Notes under the pieces: generated by a model
The model's database searches: none
The model's input: only the letters and a program-made list of their open reading frames with translations
Told to the model about the DNA's origin: nothing
Shown here: one piece after another, positions 15,901-24,119 of the stretch
How the letters are laid out: each line of letters begins with the position of its first letter
How positions within the stretch are numbered: position 1 is the stretch's first letter
NCBI RefSeq assembly: GCF_015477765.1
Contig: NZ_JADLQQ010000003.1
Location: 434,001-498,000, forward strand
Source: Nocardia transvalensis
GTDB taxonomy: Bacteria; Actinomycetota; Actinomycetes; Mycobacteriales; Mycobacteriaceae
DNA: 64,000 bases
Direction: 5' to 3'
Made by a program: the position numbers and the translations under genes

Positions 15901-16942
15901 CCGCGGCCTCGGCCACGGCGTCGGCGAAGACCGGAAACCGCGCCGCCAGCGCCCGTCCCATCCGAGCGTGCTGCCCACCCGGCCCGGAGAACAGGAACAG
16001 CACTCCGCCCCGGGGTTGCGCCACGGACGGTCCGAGCACACGGTCCCGCCTGCCTGCCCCCTCGCCGGGAATCGATGTCTCCTGCGCCCGGGCGAGGGCA
16101 CGCAACCGCGAGACGGCGTCGGCGTGGTTGTGTACCACCACGGCACCGTGCGCGGCTTCGGGCAGCAATCGCCCTGCGGCAGCGGCGAAGTCGCCCAGCG
16201 ATGGATGCTTGTCGACCAGCAGGTTCGCCCAGCTTCCGGCGCGTTCTCGGACCTCGTCCGAATCACGGCCGGTGAGTGGGATCAGCAGCGGCGGCTCGAC
16301 CCCACGGCTCCGCGCCGGTGTAGCCACTCCGCGCAGGACGACAGCAGCACCGCCGGACCCGGAGGGGCCGATCTCGGCATGGATCCGATTGCCCTCCCGA
16401 CGCGCGTCCGCGGTGCGCTGCAGCACCAGTGCCGTGCACCCCCCGTGACAACCGTCGCGGCAGGCGTCCGAGGCGGATAGTTCCCCCGGCTCCGGAGGTT
16501 CGGGCAGCCGCACCGACAGTGGCGGATGTATCCCCCCGACGATCGCGAATGCCACGGCATCGTCGGCGAGCAATCGCACGGCCAGGTCCACCGCGACCAT
16601 CGGCGACGACGACCCGCTGTCGAGCATGAGGCTCGGACCGCGCAGATCCAGAGCCGTGGACAGCCGTTTCGCGACCCCCGTCGACGCCGGGCCCGCACCA
16701 CAACCACACGCACGGAATATCACCGCACCCTGCGCCCCGCGCACCCGATAACCGATCCCGGCATCGTCGATGGCCTCGACCGCCACCGTCAGACCCAACC
16801 GCTGGCGCGGGTCCAGCAGCGCCGCATCCCGTTCGGAGAGGGCGAACCAGTCGTTGTCGAAGCCGTCGAGGTCCGCGCCCGCCGCCCGATACCCGATACC
16901 GACGATCGATACCGGCTGCGGGGCGGGCCCGGCCTCTGTCAT
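12941..16942 (-). CDS. Type I PKS-like protein lacking catalytic residues and an ACP
   Basis: The frame stays open for 1333 residues. Recognisable parts in order: a half-length KS (about 10-215; DPRQRLGLTVAVEAIDDAGI), an AT (about 312-640), only the second half of a DH (AFYEALRRRHLDYGP), and a KR (about 1080-1250; VVTGGLGTLG). The KS nucleophile motif DTACSSS reads DSGSSSP, so Cys is Ser at about 111. The KS His motifs are gone. AT GHSxG reads GYGLG (402-406), and the KR Tyr aligns with Gly (about 1219) and its Ser with Cys. There is no ACP. ATG 16942 begins the KS homology; sequence further upstream is antisense of the next gene. It is coupled to the ligase gene. Confidence 0.8.
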   Translation of the reverse strand: MTEAGPAPQPVSIVGIGYRAAGADLDGFDNDWFALSERDAALLDPRQRLGLTVAVEAIDDAGIGYRVRGAQGAVIFRACGCGAGPASTGVAKRLSTALDLRGPSLMLDSGSSSPMVAVDLAVRLLADDAVAFAIVGGIHPPLSVRLPEPPEPGELSASDACRDGCHGGCTALVLQRTADARREGNRIHAEIGPSGSGGAAVVLRGVATPARSRGVEPPLLIPLTGRDSDEVRERAGSWANLLVDKHPSLGDFAAAAGRLLPEAAHGAVVVHNHADAVSRLRALARAQETSIPGEGAGRRDRVLGPSVAQPRGGVLFLFSGPGGQHARMGRALAARFPVFADAVAEAAEAIVGAGGPRVWTPRHGFGQGLAVAEAVQPAIFAFQLALSKLLLSWGIRADGVGGYGLGEVAAAVVGGAVSTADGARIAVARGRAVARCGERAASATLAATAEEAARLIEPMRGEVEIAAILGPRALVLSGTPRYVEAVVRRARRREMAARLVAAEWAADGHRIRRMPLDSVAQLQGLAPKIAEVPFFSSSRRGGLLTTAPDSEYWAENFCGTVDLASCLASAAAEGMSTVIEVGPNPVLTPAVRRYREFRASTYTVAEQENEAEAFLHGLAELYVGGRWIDWSAQGSFAGPIGERRWRTGSSPAVHGLADIRAHRRIDGDPTPAEIVGWMRTVDAHRATHHQLQAIDPEAFYEALRRRHLDYGPRPLRRLAVGKRSAIGLFGHIPLDTAALDGCLQVVAAATMDLLPDTVPSLPVSIASVWLSDAPDLLLTEAHAFVRDKAPTGPVCDVIATDQHGAPAITLLGVEFSPADGAAHAPTVSRNTRDSNGSSTSGANTGPVSLLAEENDSRVDHEFEPCATTGYEWLVAPAYDATVATAVEWAASILRTESWVPVAVPDAAPSSVARRAVLIGASPFAVALAAALGKRLPTARVARDCASLTAALSRRREPAAVVVVWPGAVAAGSVVAEVAAALVLLHHLCDSAAVSAVTVVLDDRASVLQHAVAGLVRALRQESVRPIRLVWLAGATPRDAAELAVHSAAPEEVLLDGSAVHARRFLPAHPTGRSIEIVPDGTYVVTGGLGTLGAVAVRWLLRAGARDVVVLTRRPRPLPPLLDGSEDRIVVVRCDVADRVDLSNALDDIRGCGSTIRGLVHAAGVPADTEIRCTTAAATFTPKVTAAEALLELTAADPIDFALLFSCATGTLGLPGGAAGAAADAALDAVARARTHTDRRIVSIGWGSWESGPVAASSNASLSRRAGIVPFDTARGTAVLSAALGYREPALLALDYTPIADESVLSNRLRSLLPVSGEMPLTRTSTAHLCEESP

Positions 16943-17167
16943 AGCGGTGCGGTCGAATCGTCGAACGGGACTGCGACGGCCGTGACGACGGCGGCCGCGC
17001 GCCGGATGCGCGTGGCCGCGACGATCTGCGGACTCAGCCCCACCCTGCTTCTCCCTCCCTGCCTCCGGCGGGAGCCGCCGACCGTCAGGTACCCCCGCGA
17101 TTATGCCGAGAAGTGGCCGCGCGGAGAAGAGCTTTCGGTGCGCCACCACATCGCTTACGGTGTCGCA

Positions 17168-18127
17168 GTGACCTCGAAACGGACAGATGTGACCGAGGGG
17201 CGCCCGGGCACGCTGATCACCCTCGCTCGCTGTTGCTCCGCCGTCGCCGCGACACCTCGGCGACTGCTGCGCCCGCGTCGGCCCGATCCGGCGTTCCTGG
17301 CGAATCTTCCGATGGCCCCGCTTCCTCAGGCGCGCAACACCGTTCGGTTCACCGCCCTGATGCAGGGCAGGCTGTCCGCTCCCACCGTGATCGTCGCCGA
17401 GGGCGTGCGGAGCCTGCGCGAGCTGCCGATGGCCATGGGCGCCTTCCTCGTCGAACATCCGCGGGCGCGCTTCCTGGTCGACCCGGCGTTGTGCGCGGGT
17501 GTGCACGATCGGGTCCTGCCCGGAGTGCCGTTCCCGCTGCGATTGCTGGTCTCGCCGGACAAGCCGGTGCTGGGCCTGGCGGATGCGCTGGCCGCGCGCG
17601 ATCTGTCCGGCGCCGACATCGACTTCACCCTCGCCACCCACCTGCACTGGGATCACGTCTCGGGTCTGCTCGAATTGCCGGATTCGGTCGAAATGCGTGT
17701 TCCCGGAATCGAATACGAATGGGCGATGGCCGGTGCGGAGGCACCCTACGGCGTGGTCCGAGCGCCGCTGCGCGAGCGCGCCATCGGACGGGTGGAGCTC
17801 GACGGCCCGCCCGTGCTCACCTTCACCCGCAGCCACGACCTGTTCGGCGACGGCGCGGTCGTGCTGGTCGATCTCCCGGGGCATACCCCGGGCAGCGTCG
17901 GTGTCCTGCTCGCCGTCGACGACGGCACCCGGGTGCTGCTGGCCGGTGATGCGATCTGGAACACCCTGCAGATCGAGCTGATTCGCGAGAAGGCTCCGAT
18001 GCCGGGCCAGCTCTTCGACGCCGATCGCGACCGGGCCTTCGAAACCATCCAGCGCCTGCACTCGCTGCCCGCGGGTATCGAGGTCATCGCCAGCCACGAC
18101 TTCGCCGCCGTCGCCGCCCGCGCCTGA
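17168..18127 (+). CDS. MBL-fold metallo-hydrolase
   Basis: This 319-residue protein has the metal-binding THLHWDHVSGL motif (HxHxDH), then PGHTPGSVG, the AGDAIWN aspartate and the late ASHDF histidine, so a complete di-metal site. The class includes lactonases, glyoxalase II-like and other hydrolases; the substrate cannot be told from sequence. GTG 17168 gives the best N-terminus, though ATG 17312 is possible. The 225 bases between it and the divergent PKS start probably hold both promoters. Downstream, 18128-18347 has no gene and a small AGCCC-TGA-GGGCT hairpin near 18314. Confidence 0.82.
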   Translation: MTSKRTDVTEGRPGTLITLARCCSAVAATPRRLLRPRRPDPAFLANLPMAPLPQARNTVRFTALMQGRLSAPTVIVAEGVRSLRELPMAMGAFLVEHPRARFLVDPALCAGVHDRVLPGVPFPLRLLVSPDKPVLGLADALAARDLSGADIDFTLATHLHWDHVSGLLELPDSVEMRVPGIEYEWAMAGAEAPYGVVRAPLRERAIGRVELDGPPVLTFTRSHDLFGDGAVVLVDLPGHTPGSVGVLLAVDDGTRVLLAGDAIWNTLQIELIREKAPMPGQLFDADRDRAFETIQRLHSLPAGIEVIASHDFAAVAARA

Positions 18128-18347
18128 ATTCGACTGGCGGGGCCGGTCGGTCCGCGATTACTGTCGAGGACAGCACGCGGTTGCGTATAGGGTTCCGCGC
18201 GCAGATCGCCTGACCGGCAACCACAATCAGATCTGCGCGGACCGGACCGAGCTACGCCACGGCAGTCCGGCAGCCGGCCGGATGCGTCGACACCTTACGG
18301 GATAAAAGCCCTGAGGGCTCCTATCAGCCTGTCCTGAGGAGCCTTCG

Positions 18348-19196
18348 ATGGGTATCTCCCCTGCCGTCCTGGCGGCCACCCTGCTCGCGGCGCTGTTGCA
18401 TGCGAGCTGGAATGCGATCGCGCACTGGATTCCGGACAAGACCGCCTCTTTCACGATCGTGAATCTCGGCGGCCTGGTGTGCGCGGTCCCCCTGCTGTTC
18501 CTCGCCGCGATACCGGACCTGCGCTCCTGGCCGTATCTCCTCGGGTCGGTGGCCCTGCACGTGACCTACAACTGCCTGCTGATGATGTCGTACCGGCTCG
18601 GCGATCTGAGCCAGACCTATCCGCTGGCCCGCGGCACCTCCCCGCTGGTGGTGACCGTCCTGGCCGCCGTGCTGCTCGGCGAGACCTCGCGGCCCGGACA
18701 GCTCGCCGGTGTACTGCTGATCTCGGCGGGCCTGGCATGCCTGGTGTTCTGGGGCCACCGAACCAATCCGAGCCGGCCCGCGGCCGTCGTCGCCGCGGTC
18801 GCCACCGGCATCATGATCGCCGGATACACCACGGTGGACGGTGTCGGGGTGCGGCTGTCGGGCAGCACGCTGGGCTATATCGCCTGGCTCATGACCCTCG
18901 AGCAGATCGCCGTTCCGGCGGCCGCCTTCGCGTGGCGCGGACGGAAGTTGTGGGACGAGATCCGCCCGGTCTGGCATATCGGCCTGCTCGGCGGTGTGCT
19001 GAGCGTATTCGCCTACGGATTGATCCTGTGGGCCCAAACCCGCGGCGCCCTGGCGGATGTCGCGGCGCTGCGGGAATCGAGCATCATCGCCGGAGCACTC
19101 ATCGGAACCGTGTTGTTCAAGGAGAGCTTCGGCGCCGCGCGGATCGCGGCCACCTGCGCGGTGACGGGTGGGATCGCGGTCATGTACCTCGTCTGA
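18348..19196 (+). CDS. EamA/DMT-superfamily transporter
   Basis: This 282-residue integral membrane protein has about ten helices in two EamA halves (AALLHASWNAIAHW at the start, VLSVFAYGLILWAQTRGALADVAALRESS in the second half). Members export metabolites or amino acids; the substrate is unknown. TGAGGAGCC precedes the ATG by seven bases. It is convergent with the acetyltransferase gene 10 bases away. Confidence 0.85.
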   Translation: MGISPAVLAATLLAALLHASWNAIAHWIPDKTASFTIVNLGGLVCAVPLLFLAAIPDLRSWPYLLGSVALHVTYNCLLMMSYRLGDLSQTYPLARGTSPLVVTVLAAVLLGETSRPGQLAGVLLISAGLACLVFWGHRTNPSRPAAVVAAVATGIMIAGYTTVDGVGVRLSGSTLGYIAWLMTLEQIAVPAAAFAWRGRKLWDEIRPVWHIGLLGGVLSVFAYGLILWAQTRGALADVAALRESSIIAGALIGTVLFKESFGAARIAATCAVTGGIAVMYLV

Positions 19197-19206
19197 TCGG
19201 CTCGGA

Positions 19207-20064
19207 TCACGATTGCGGTGACTTGACCAGGATGGCGCGGGTGTACAGCAGGTGGAAGCCGCTGCGCTGCACATTCTGCTGCGACTTGGAGCCCGGCTGG
19301 GTGACGACGACCGCGAGATCGCAACCCGCGTCGGCCGCGTCCGCGAGCCGAGCCGACAGCAAGGCGCTCTGTACCCCGTGCCGACGGTGCGCGGGGGCGG
19401 TCGCGGCGCCGTTGAGCTGGGCTATACCGTCGGCCAGGCGCATACTCGCGCCCCCGGCCACGGTGCCGTCGCGCCGTGCGAGGTAGCGGCGCACACCGCC
19501 CGCCTCGGTCATATCCCGTACGGCATTGGCGAGGATCTCCCGCGGGAATTCCTCGTGGGAGGGCAGGCCTTCCGTATCCGGATGGGCGAAGCCCTCGGTC
19601 ACCACGTCGAGCCAGGACCCGAATTCGTCCTCGGTGCTGATCGAGACCTCGACCCCGGGCGGTGTGATCCGGTCGCGGCCCGTGCGCAACGCCAGGCCGA
19701 GCACATTCTCGAACGAGATGAGCCGGTACCCGTGGCCGGTGAGTCGTGCGGCGATCTCGGGATCGGCCAGATGTGCCAATTCGACTTGCACCGGCGTATC
19801 CCGCTCGGCGAAGGCCCGTTCGACATCGTCCAGATCCGCGGCCGACGGCACGCCGCCGAAGCCGAGCCCCACCACCTTGTTCAGCGGTGAGCCGGCCTCG
19901 GCGTAGCAGGCCGCGCCACCGGCGAGCGGCCGGACGAAACCCGCGACGTCCGGCCGCCGCCGCAGTGCGGCCTCGGCGGCCTTGGTGATGAGCCCGATCT
20001 CGGCGCGCTCGATGCGCGCGGCCAAGGCGGTGTCACAGAACAGGGGTTCGTCGCGGTTGCTCAC
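19207..20064 (-). CDS. GNAT-family N-acetyltransferase
   Basis: This protein has 285 residues. The acetyl-CoA binding motif A is in the second half (ATAPAHRRHGVQSALLSARLADA), followed by the CDLAVVVTQPGSKSQQNVQRSGF segment that carries the usual late motif B. The N-terminal half looks like a second, degenerate GNAT fold. The substrate is unknown. It starts with GTG and precedes the nitronate monooxygenase gene, which reads the same way, with 42 bases between. Confidence 0.83.
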   Translation of the reverse strand: MSNRDEPLFCDTALAARIERAEIGLITKAAEAALRRRPDVAGFVRPLAGGAACYAEAGSPLNKVVGLGFGGVPSAADLDDVERAFAERDTPVQVELAHLADPEIAARLTGHGYRLISFENVLGLALRTGRDRITPPGVEVSISTEDEFGSWLDVVTEGFAHPDTEGLPSHEEFPREILANAVRDMTEAGGVRRYLARRDGTVAGGASMRLADGIAQLNGAATAPAHRRHGVQSALLSARLADAADAGCDLAVVVTQPGSKSQQNVQRSGFHLLYTRAILVKSPQS

Positions 20065-20106
20065 CCCTCGAGTATTGCGGTGCTGTCGACCGAATTTCCG
20101 CGCGAA

Positions 20107-21168
<1,062 letters not shown>

Positions 21169-21236
21169 TCACAGTTTGCTCCTAGCCTCAAGTTTGGCGG
21201 AAATCAGCCATCTCATAGCCGGGTGTTTGTGTACTC

Positions 21237-21293
21237 CAGAAGGCCTTCTGAACTGGCGAATGATCAGATGAGAAGAACTTTCCCGATTCTTCT
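21237..21293 (+). promoter_or_regulatory. Two inverted repeats upstream of the FadD gene
   Basis: A perfect 14-bp palindrome, CAGAAGGCCTTCTG, lies at 21237-21250. The arms AGAAGAA (21271-21277) and TTCTTCT (21287-21293) form a second dyad. Both are in an AT-richer stretch 65-120 bases before the ATG at 21358. They look like operator sites; the regulator is not identifiable here. Confidence 0.5.
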
Positions 21294-21357
21294 CTGTAAC
21301 CCTTGTCACGATAAAAAGTTAGTTGGTATTCTCGCCTCTCGTTCGAGAGGAGTTCAT

Positions 21358-22923
21358 ATGCGCGGTCAGGCGCTCGACGAGCCGATCCGGTCCCGGCGCA
21401 ATCACTGGAACAACCAGATCGCGACGCATGCGGTGATGCGCCCCGACGCCGTGGCGATCCGGTTCCGGGGGCGGGACACCACCTGGAAGCAGCTGCACGA
21501 GCGCTCACAGCGGTTCGCCGATGCGCTCGCCCGTCGAGGGGTCGGGTTCGGTGACCGGGTGCTGATCCTCGCGCTGAACTACCCCGAATATCTGGAGGCG
21601 GTCGTCGGCATCAATGCGCTCGGCGCCATCGCGGTGCCGGTGAACTTCCGGCTGACGCCTCCGGAGGTGGCCTATATCGTGGCCGACTCCGGCGCCAAGG
21701 CCATCGTCACCGATACGGTGCTGCGGCCTTTGGCCACCGGTGTGATGGCACAGGCCCCGGCGCTCGGGACCTGCGTCGTGATCGGCGGCTCGACCGCCGA
21801 CGACGTCCTGGGCTACGACGATCTGCTGGCCGAACCGGGCGAACCGCATGAGCCGCTGGACATTCCGGAGGACACGCCCTGCCTGATCATGTACACCTCG
21901 GGCACCACCGGCAGTCCCAAGGGCGCGATCCTGTCCCACGGCAATATGAGTGCCCAGGCGCTGACCTGTATCCGGGCCCTGAATCTGACCCCCGATTCGA
22001 TCGGCTTCTGTACCTCGCCGCTGTTCCACATCGCCGGATTGGGCAGTCTGGCACCGTATTTCCTGCTCGGCGCGAAGACCGTGCTGCATCCGCTGGGCGC
22101 GTTCGATCCCACCGAATTCCTCGACGCCGTGGAGGCCGAACAGGCCACCGCCGCATTCTGCGTGCCCGCCCAATGGCAGATGATCTGCGAGGAGCCGACG
22201 GTCAAACAGCGCAAGCTGGCGTTGCGGATGCTCAGCTGGGGCGCCGCGCCCGCCTCCGACACCGTGCTGCGGGCGATGGCGGACTGTTTCCCGCAGGCCC
22301 AGAACGTGGCGGTGTTCGGGCAGACGGAGATGTCGCCGATCACCTGCGTGCTCGAGGGGAAGGACGCGCTGCGCAAGCTCGGCTCGGTGGGCAAGCCCAT
22401 CCCGACCGTTCAGGCGCGCATCGTCGACGACGAGATGAACGACGTCGCACCCGGTGAGGTCGGCGAAATCGTCTATCGCGGACCCACTCTCATGCAGGGG
22501 TACTGGAACAAGCCCGAGGCCACCGCGGAGGCCTTCGCCGGTGGCTGGTTCCACTCCGGTGATCTGGTGCGCCAGGACGAGGAGGGCTTCATCTGGGTGG
22601 TGGACCGCAAGAAGGACATGATCATCTCCGGCGGCGAGAACATCTACTGCGCGGAGGTGGAGAACGTCCTGTTCGCCCATCCCAAGGTGCGCGAGGCCGC
22701 CGTCATCGGCCGGGCGCACGAGAAGTGGGGTGAGGTGCCCGTCGCCGTCGTGGCGCCGGTGAATCCGGACGAGCCCCTCACTCTCGCGGACCTCGAGCCC
22801 TTCCTCAACGAGAACCTCGCCCGCTACAAACACCCGAAGGACCTGGTGGTCGTGCCCGAACTCCCGCGCAATGCCAGCGGTAAGGTCGTGAAAGTTCAGC
22901 TACGCAAGGAGTATTCGGCGTAG
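21358..22923 (+). CDS. Long-chain acyl-CoA synthetase (FadD family, FadD5-like)
   Basis: This 521-residue ANL enzyme carries all core motifs: IMYTSGTTGSPKGAILSH (phosphate loop), FGQTEMSP (A5), GWFHSGDL (A7), DRKKDMIISGGENIYCAEVE (A8 hinge) and the A10 lysine in LPRNASGKVVKV. It would form fatty acyl-CoA through an acyl-AMP. Unlike the ligase-like protein at 11280, it appears fully competent. The ATG has GAGAGGAG five bases upstream. The isochorismatase-fold gene follows after 15 bases, likely in the same transcript. Confidence 0.9.
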   Translation: MRGQALDEPIRSRRNHWNNQIATHAVMRPDAVAIRFRGRDTTWKQLHERSQRFADALARRGVGFGDRVLILALNYPEYLEAVVGINALGAIAVPVNFRLTPPEVAYIVADSGAKAIVTDTVLRPLATGVMAQAPALGTCVVIGGSTADDVLGYDDLLAEPGEPHEPLDIPEDTPCLIMYTSGTTGSPKGAILSHGNMSAQALTCIRALNLTPDSIGFCTSPLFHIAGLGSLAPYFLLGAKTVLHPLGAFDPTEFLDAVEAEQATAAFCVPAQWQMICEEPTVKQRKLALRMLSWGAAPASDTVLRAMADCFPQAQNVAVFGQTEMSPITCVLEGKDALRKLGSVGKPIPTVQARIVDDEMNDVAPGEVGEIVYRGPTLMQGYWNKPEATAEAFAGGWFHSGDLVRQDEEGFIWVVDRKKDMIISGGENIYCAEVENVLFAHPKVREAAVIGRAHEKWGEVPVAVVAPVNPDEPLTLADLEPFLNENLARYKHPKDLVVVPELPRNASGKVVKVQLRKEYSA

Positions 22924-22938
22924 TTGACTCGAGGCAGT

Positions 22939-23571
22939 ATGGAACCCATGCCTCTCGATCGCACTCGTACCGCTGTCCTGGCCCTGCACTGGCAGATCAA
23001 CGTCATCAAGCCGGACGGGTTCTTCGGGCCGGTATTCGCCGAGCCGGTCGCCGCGAGCGGCGTGGTCGAGCGTGCCACGCAGCTGCACGCCGCCGCGCAG
23101 TCCGCCGGGGTTGCGGTGGTGTTCACCCGGTTCACCATTCCCGTCGGCGAGGGCGGGCTCGTGCGCAACACCGGATTCATGCGCTCGGTGGGCGCGGCGC
23201 AGACCGAGTTCCGGCCGGATTCGCCGGGCTCGCAGATCATTCCGGAGATGCGGGACCAGGCCGAGCAGGGGGCGGTGTTCGACAATCAGAAACTGTCCGG
23301 GCTGGCGGGTAACCAACTGCCGGACTGGCTGTCCGCACGCGGGGTCGACACCCTGCTGATCACCGGCGTGGCAACGAACATCACCGTGGAGCAGACCGCC
23401 CGCCACGGCACCGACCTCGGCTTCACGGTCCATCCCATCGCCGACTGCGTCGCCGCCGTCACCCCCGAGATGCACTCGGCTTCGCTGGCCAACCTCGACT
23501 TGACCACGGCCGGATGCCTTTCCGCGGACGAGGCCCTGACCGAACTGGGTGTGGTGCGGCCCCGCGCCTGA
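22939..23571 (+). CDS. Isochorismatase-fold protein without the catalytic Asp and Cys
   Basis: This 210-residue cysteine-hydrolase fold aligns clearly (GVDTLLITGVATNITVEQTA and TVHPIADCVAAVTPEMH). In active family members the first strand ends VxDMQ and the nucleophile motif reads GVATNxCVxxT. Here those positions read LALHWQ and GVATNITVEQT, so Asp is His and Cys is Thr. The lysine of the triad (DNQKLSG) may remain. The start is ATG 22939 with GAGG upstream; ATG 22948 is also possible. It probably follows FadD in one transcript. Confidence 0.78.
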   Translation: MEPMPLDRTRTAVLALHWQINVIKPDGFFGPVFAEPVAASGVVERATQLHAAAQSAGVAVVFTRFTIPVGEGGLVRNTGFMRSVGAAQTEFRPDSPGSQIIPEMRDQAEQGAVFDNQKLSGLAGNQLPDWLSARGVDTLLITGVATNITVEQTARHGTDLGFTVHPIADCVAAVTPEMHSASLANLDLTTAGCLSADEALTELGVVRPRA

Positions 23572-23730
23572 GCCGCCCGCTCGTCGCAACGAATCCCGCC
23601 TGTTCCCAAGGCATTTCGTGTCCGGTCCGGACACGATTGTTGGACAGGGAACGCGCGTCCCGGTTACGATCAAGATCGTTATTGCACTGCGCGGCGGCGC
23701 GTTGCGCAGTATTCATCGGGAGGGGAATCC

Positions 23731-24054
23731 ATGTTGTTGCGTCGTTTCGTCTACGGTGCCGTCACGGTGGCGGGGCTGGCATTCGCGGCCGCGCCCAGCG
23801 CGTTCGCCGCGCCGATCGAGCAGGGCTTCCGGGCCGCCGATGGCGCACCCTGCGGGCAGTCCACGTACTCCTACTCGGGATATGACTTCACGAGGTGGAA
23901 CAACTGCTCCGACCAGGGGGTGAAGCTGGGGGTGAGCGTTCGGGGCATGGGCACGATCGAACGCTGCATCGGGCCCTGGACGACCGAAGACATCGGCGGC
24001 GCGGGAAGTGGGACCGGGACTGTCGAGAGTGTCGAGGTTCGCGGCACCTGCTGA
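23731..24054 (+). CDS. Small secreted Cys-containing protein (DUF6355-like)
   Basis: This 107-residue precursor has the signal sequence VYGAVTVAGLAFAAAPSAFA, with cleavage at AFA-API. The mature 80 residues hold four Cys (CGQSTY, NNCSD, ERCIGPWT, RGTC), consistent with two disulfides, and resemble DUF6355 exported proteins of unknown role. GGGAGGGG precedes the ATG by eight bases. The 159 bases before it have no gene. Confidence 0.72.
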   Translation: MLLRRFVYGAVTVAGLAFAAAPSAFAAPIEQGFRAADGAPCGQSTYSYSGYDFTRWNNCSDQGVKLGVSVRGMGTIERCIGPWTTEDIGGAGSGTGTVESVEVRGTC

Positions 24055-24065
24055 GCCGTTCGCTA

Positions 24066-24094
24066 CCGGGGCACCCGCGCACCGGGTGCCCCGG
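24066..24094. terminator. Bidirectional stem-loop between convergent genes
   Basis: The 12-bp stem is CCGGGGCACCCG (24066-24077) with CGGGTGCCCCGG (24083-24094) and a five-base loop. It lies between the small secreted protein gene and the convergent membrane protein gene. Confidence 0.8.
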
Positions 24095-24119
24095 CTCTGT
24101 TTCGGTGCGGGGTCCGAGG

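Noticed and set aside
13238..16480. Antisense open frame of 1080 codons opposite the PKS-like gene
   Set aside because: It reads as Arg/Gly/His-rich low-complexity with no domain; high-GC codon bias on the real strand keeps the opposite frame open.
16943..18097. Upstream extension of the PKS frame into the MBL gene
   Set aside because: The extension is antisense to the MBL-fold gene; PKS homology begins at 16942.
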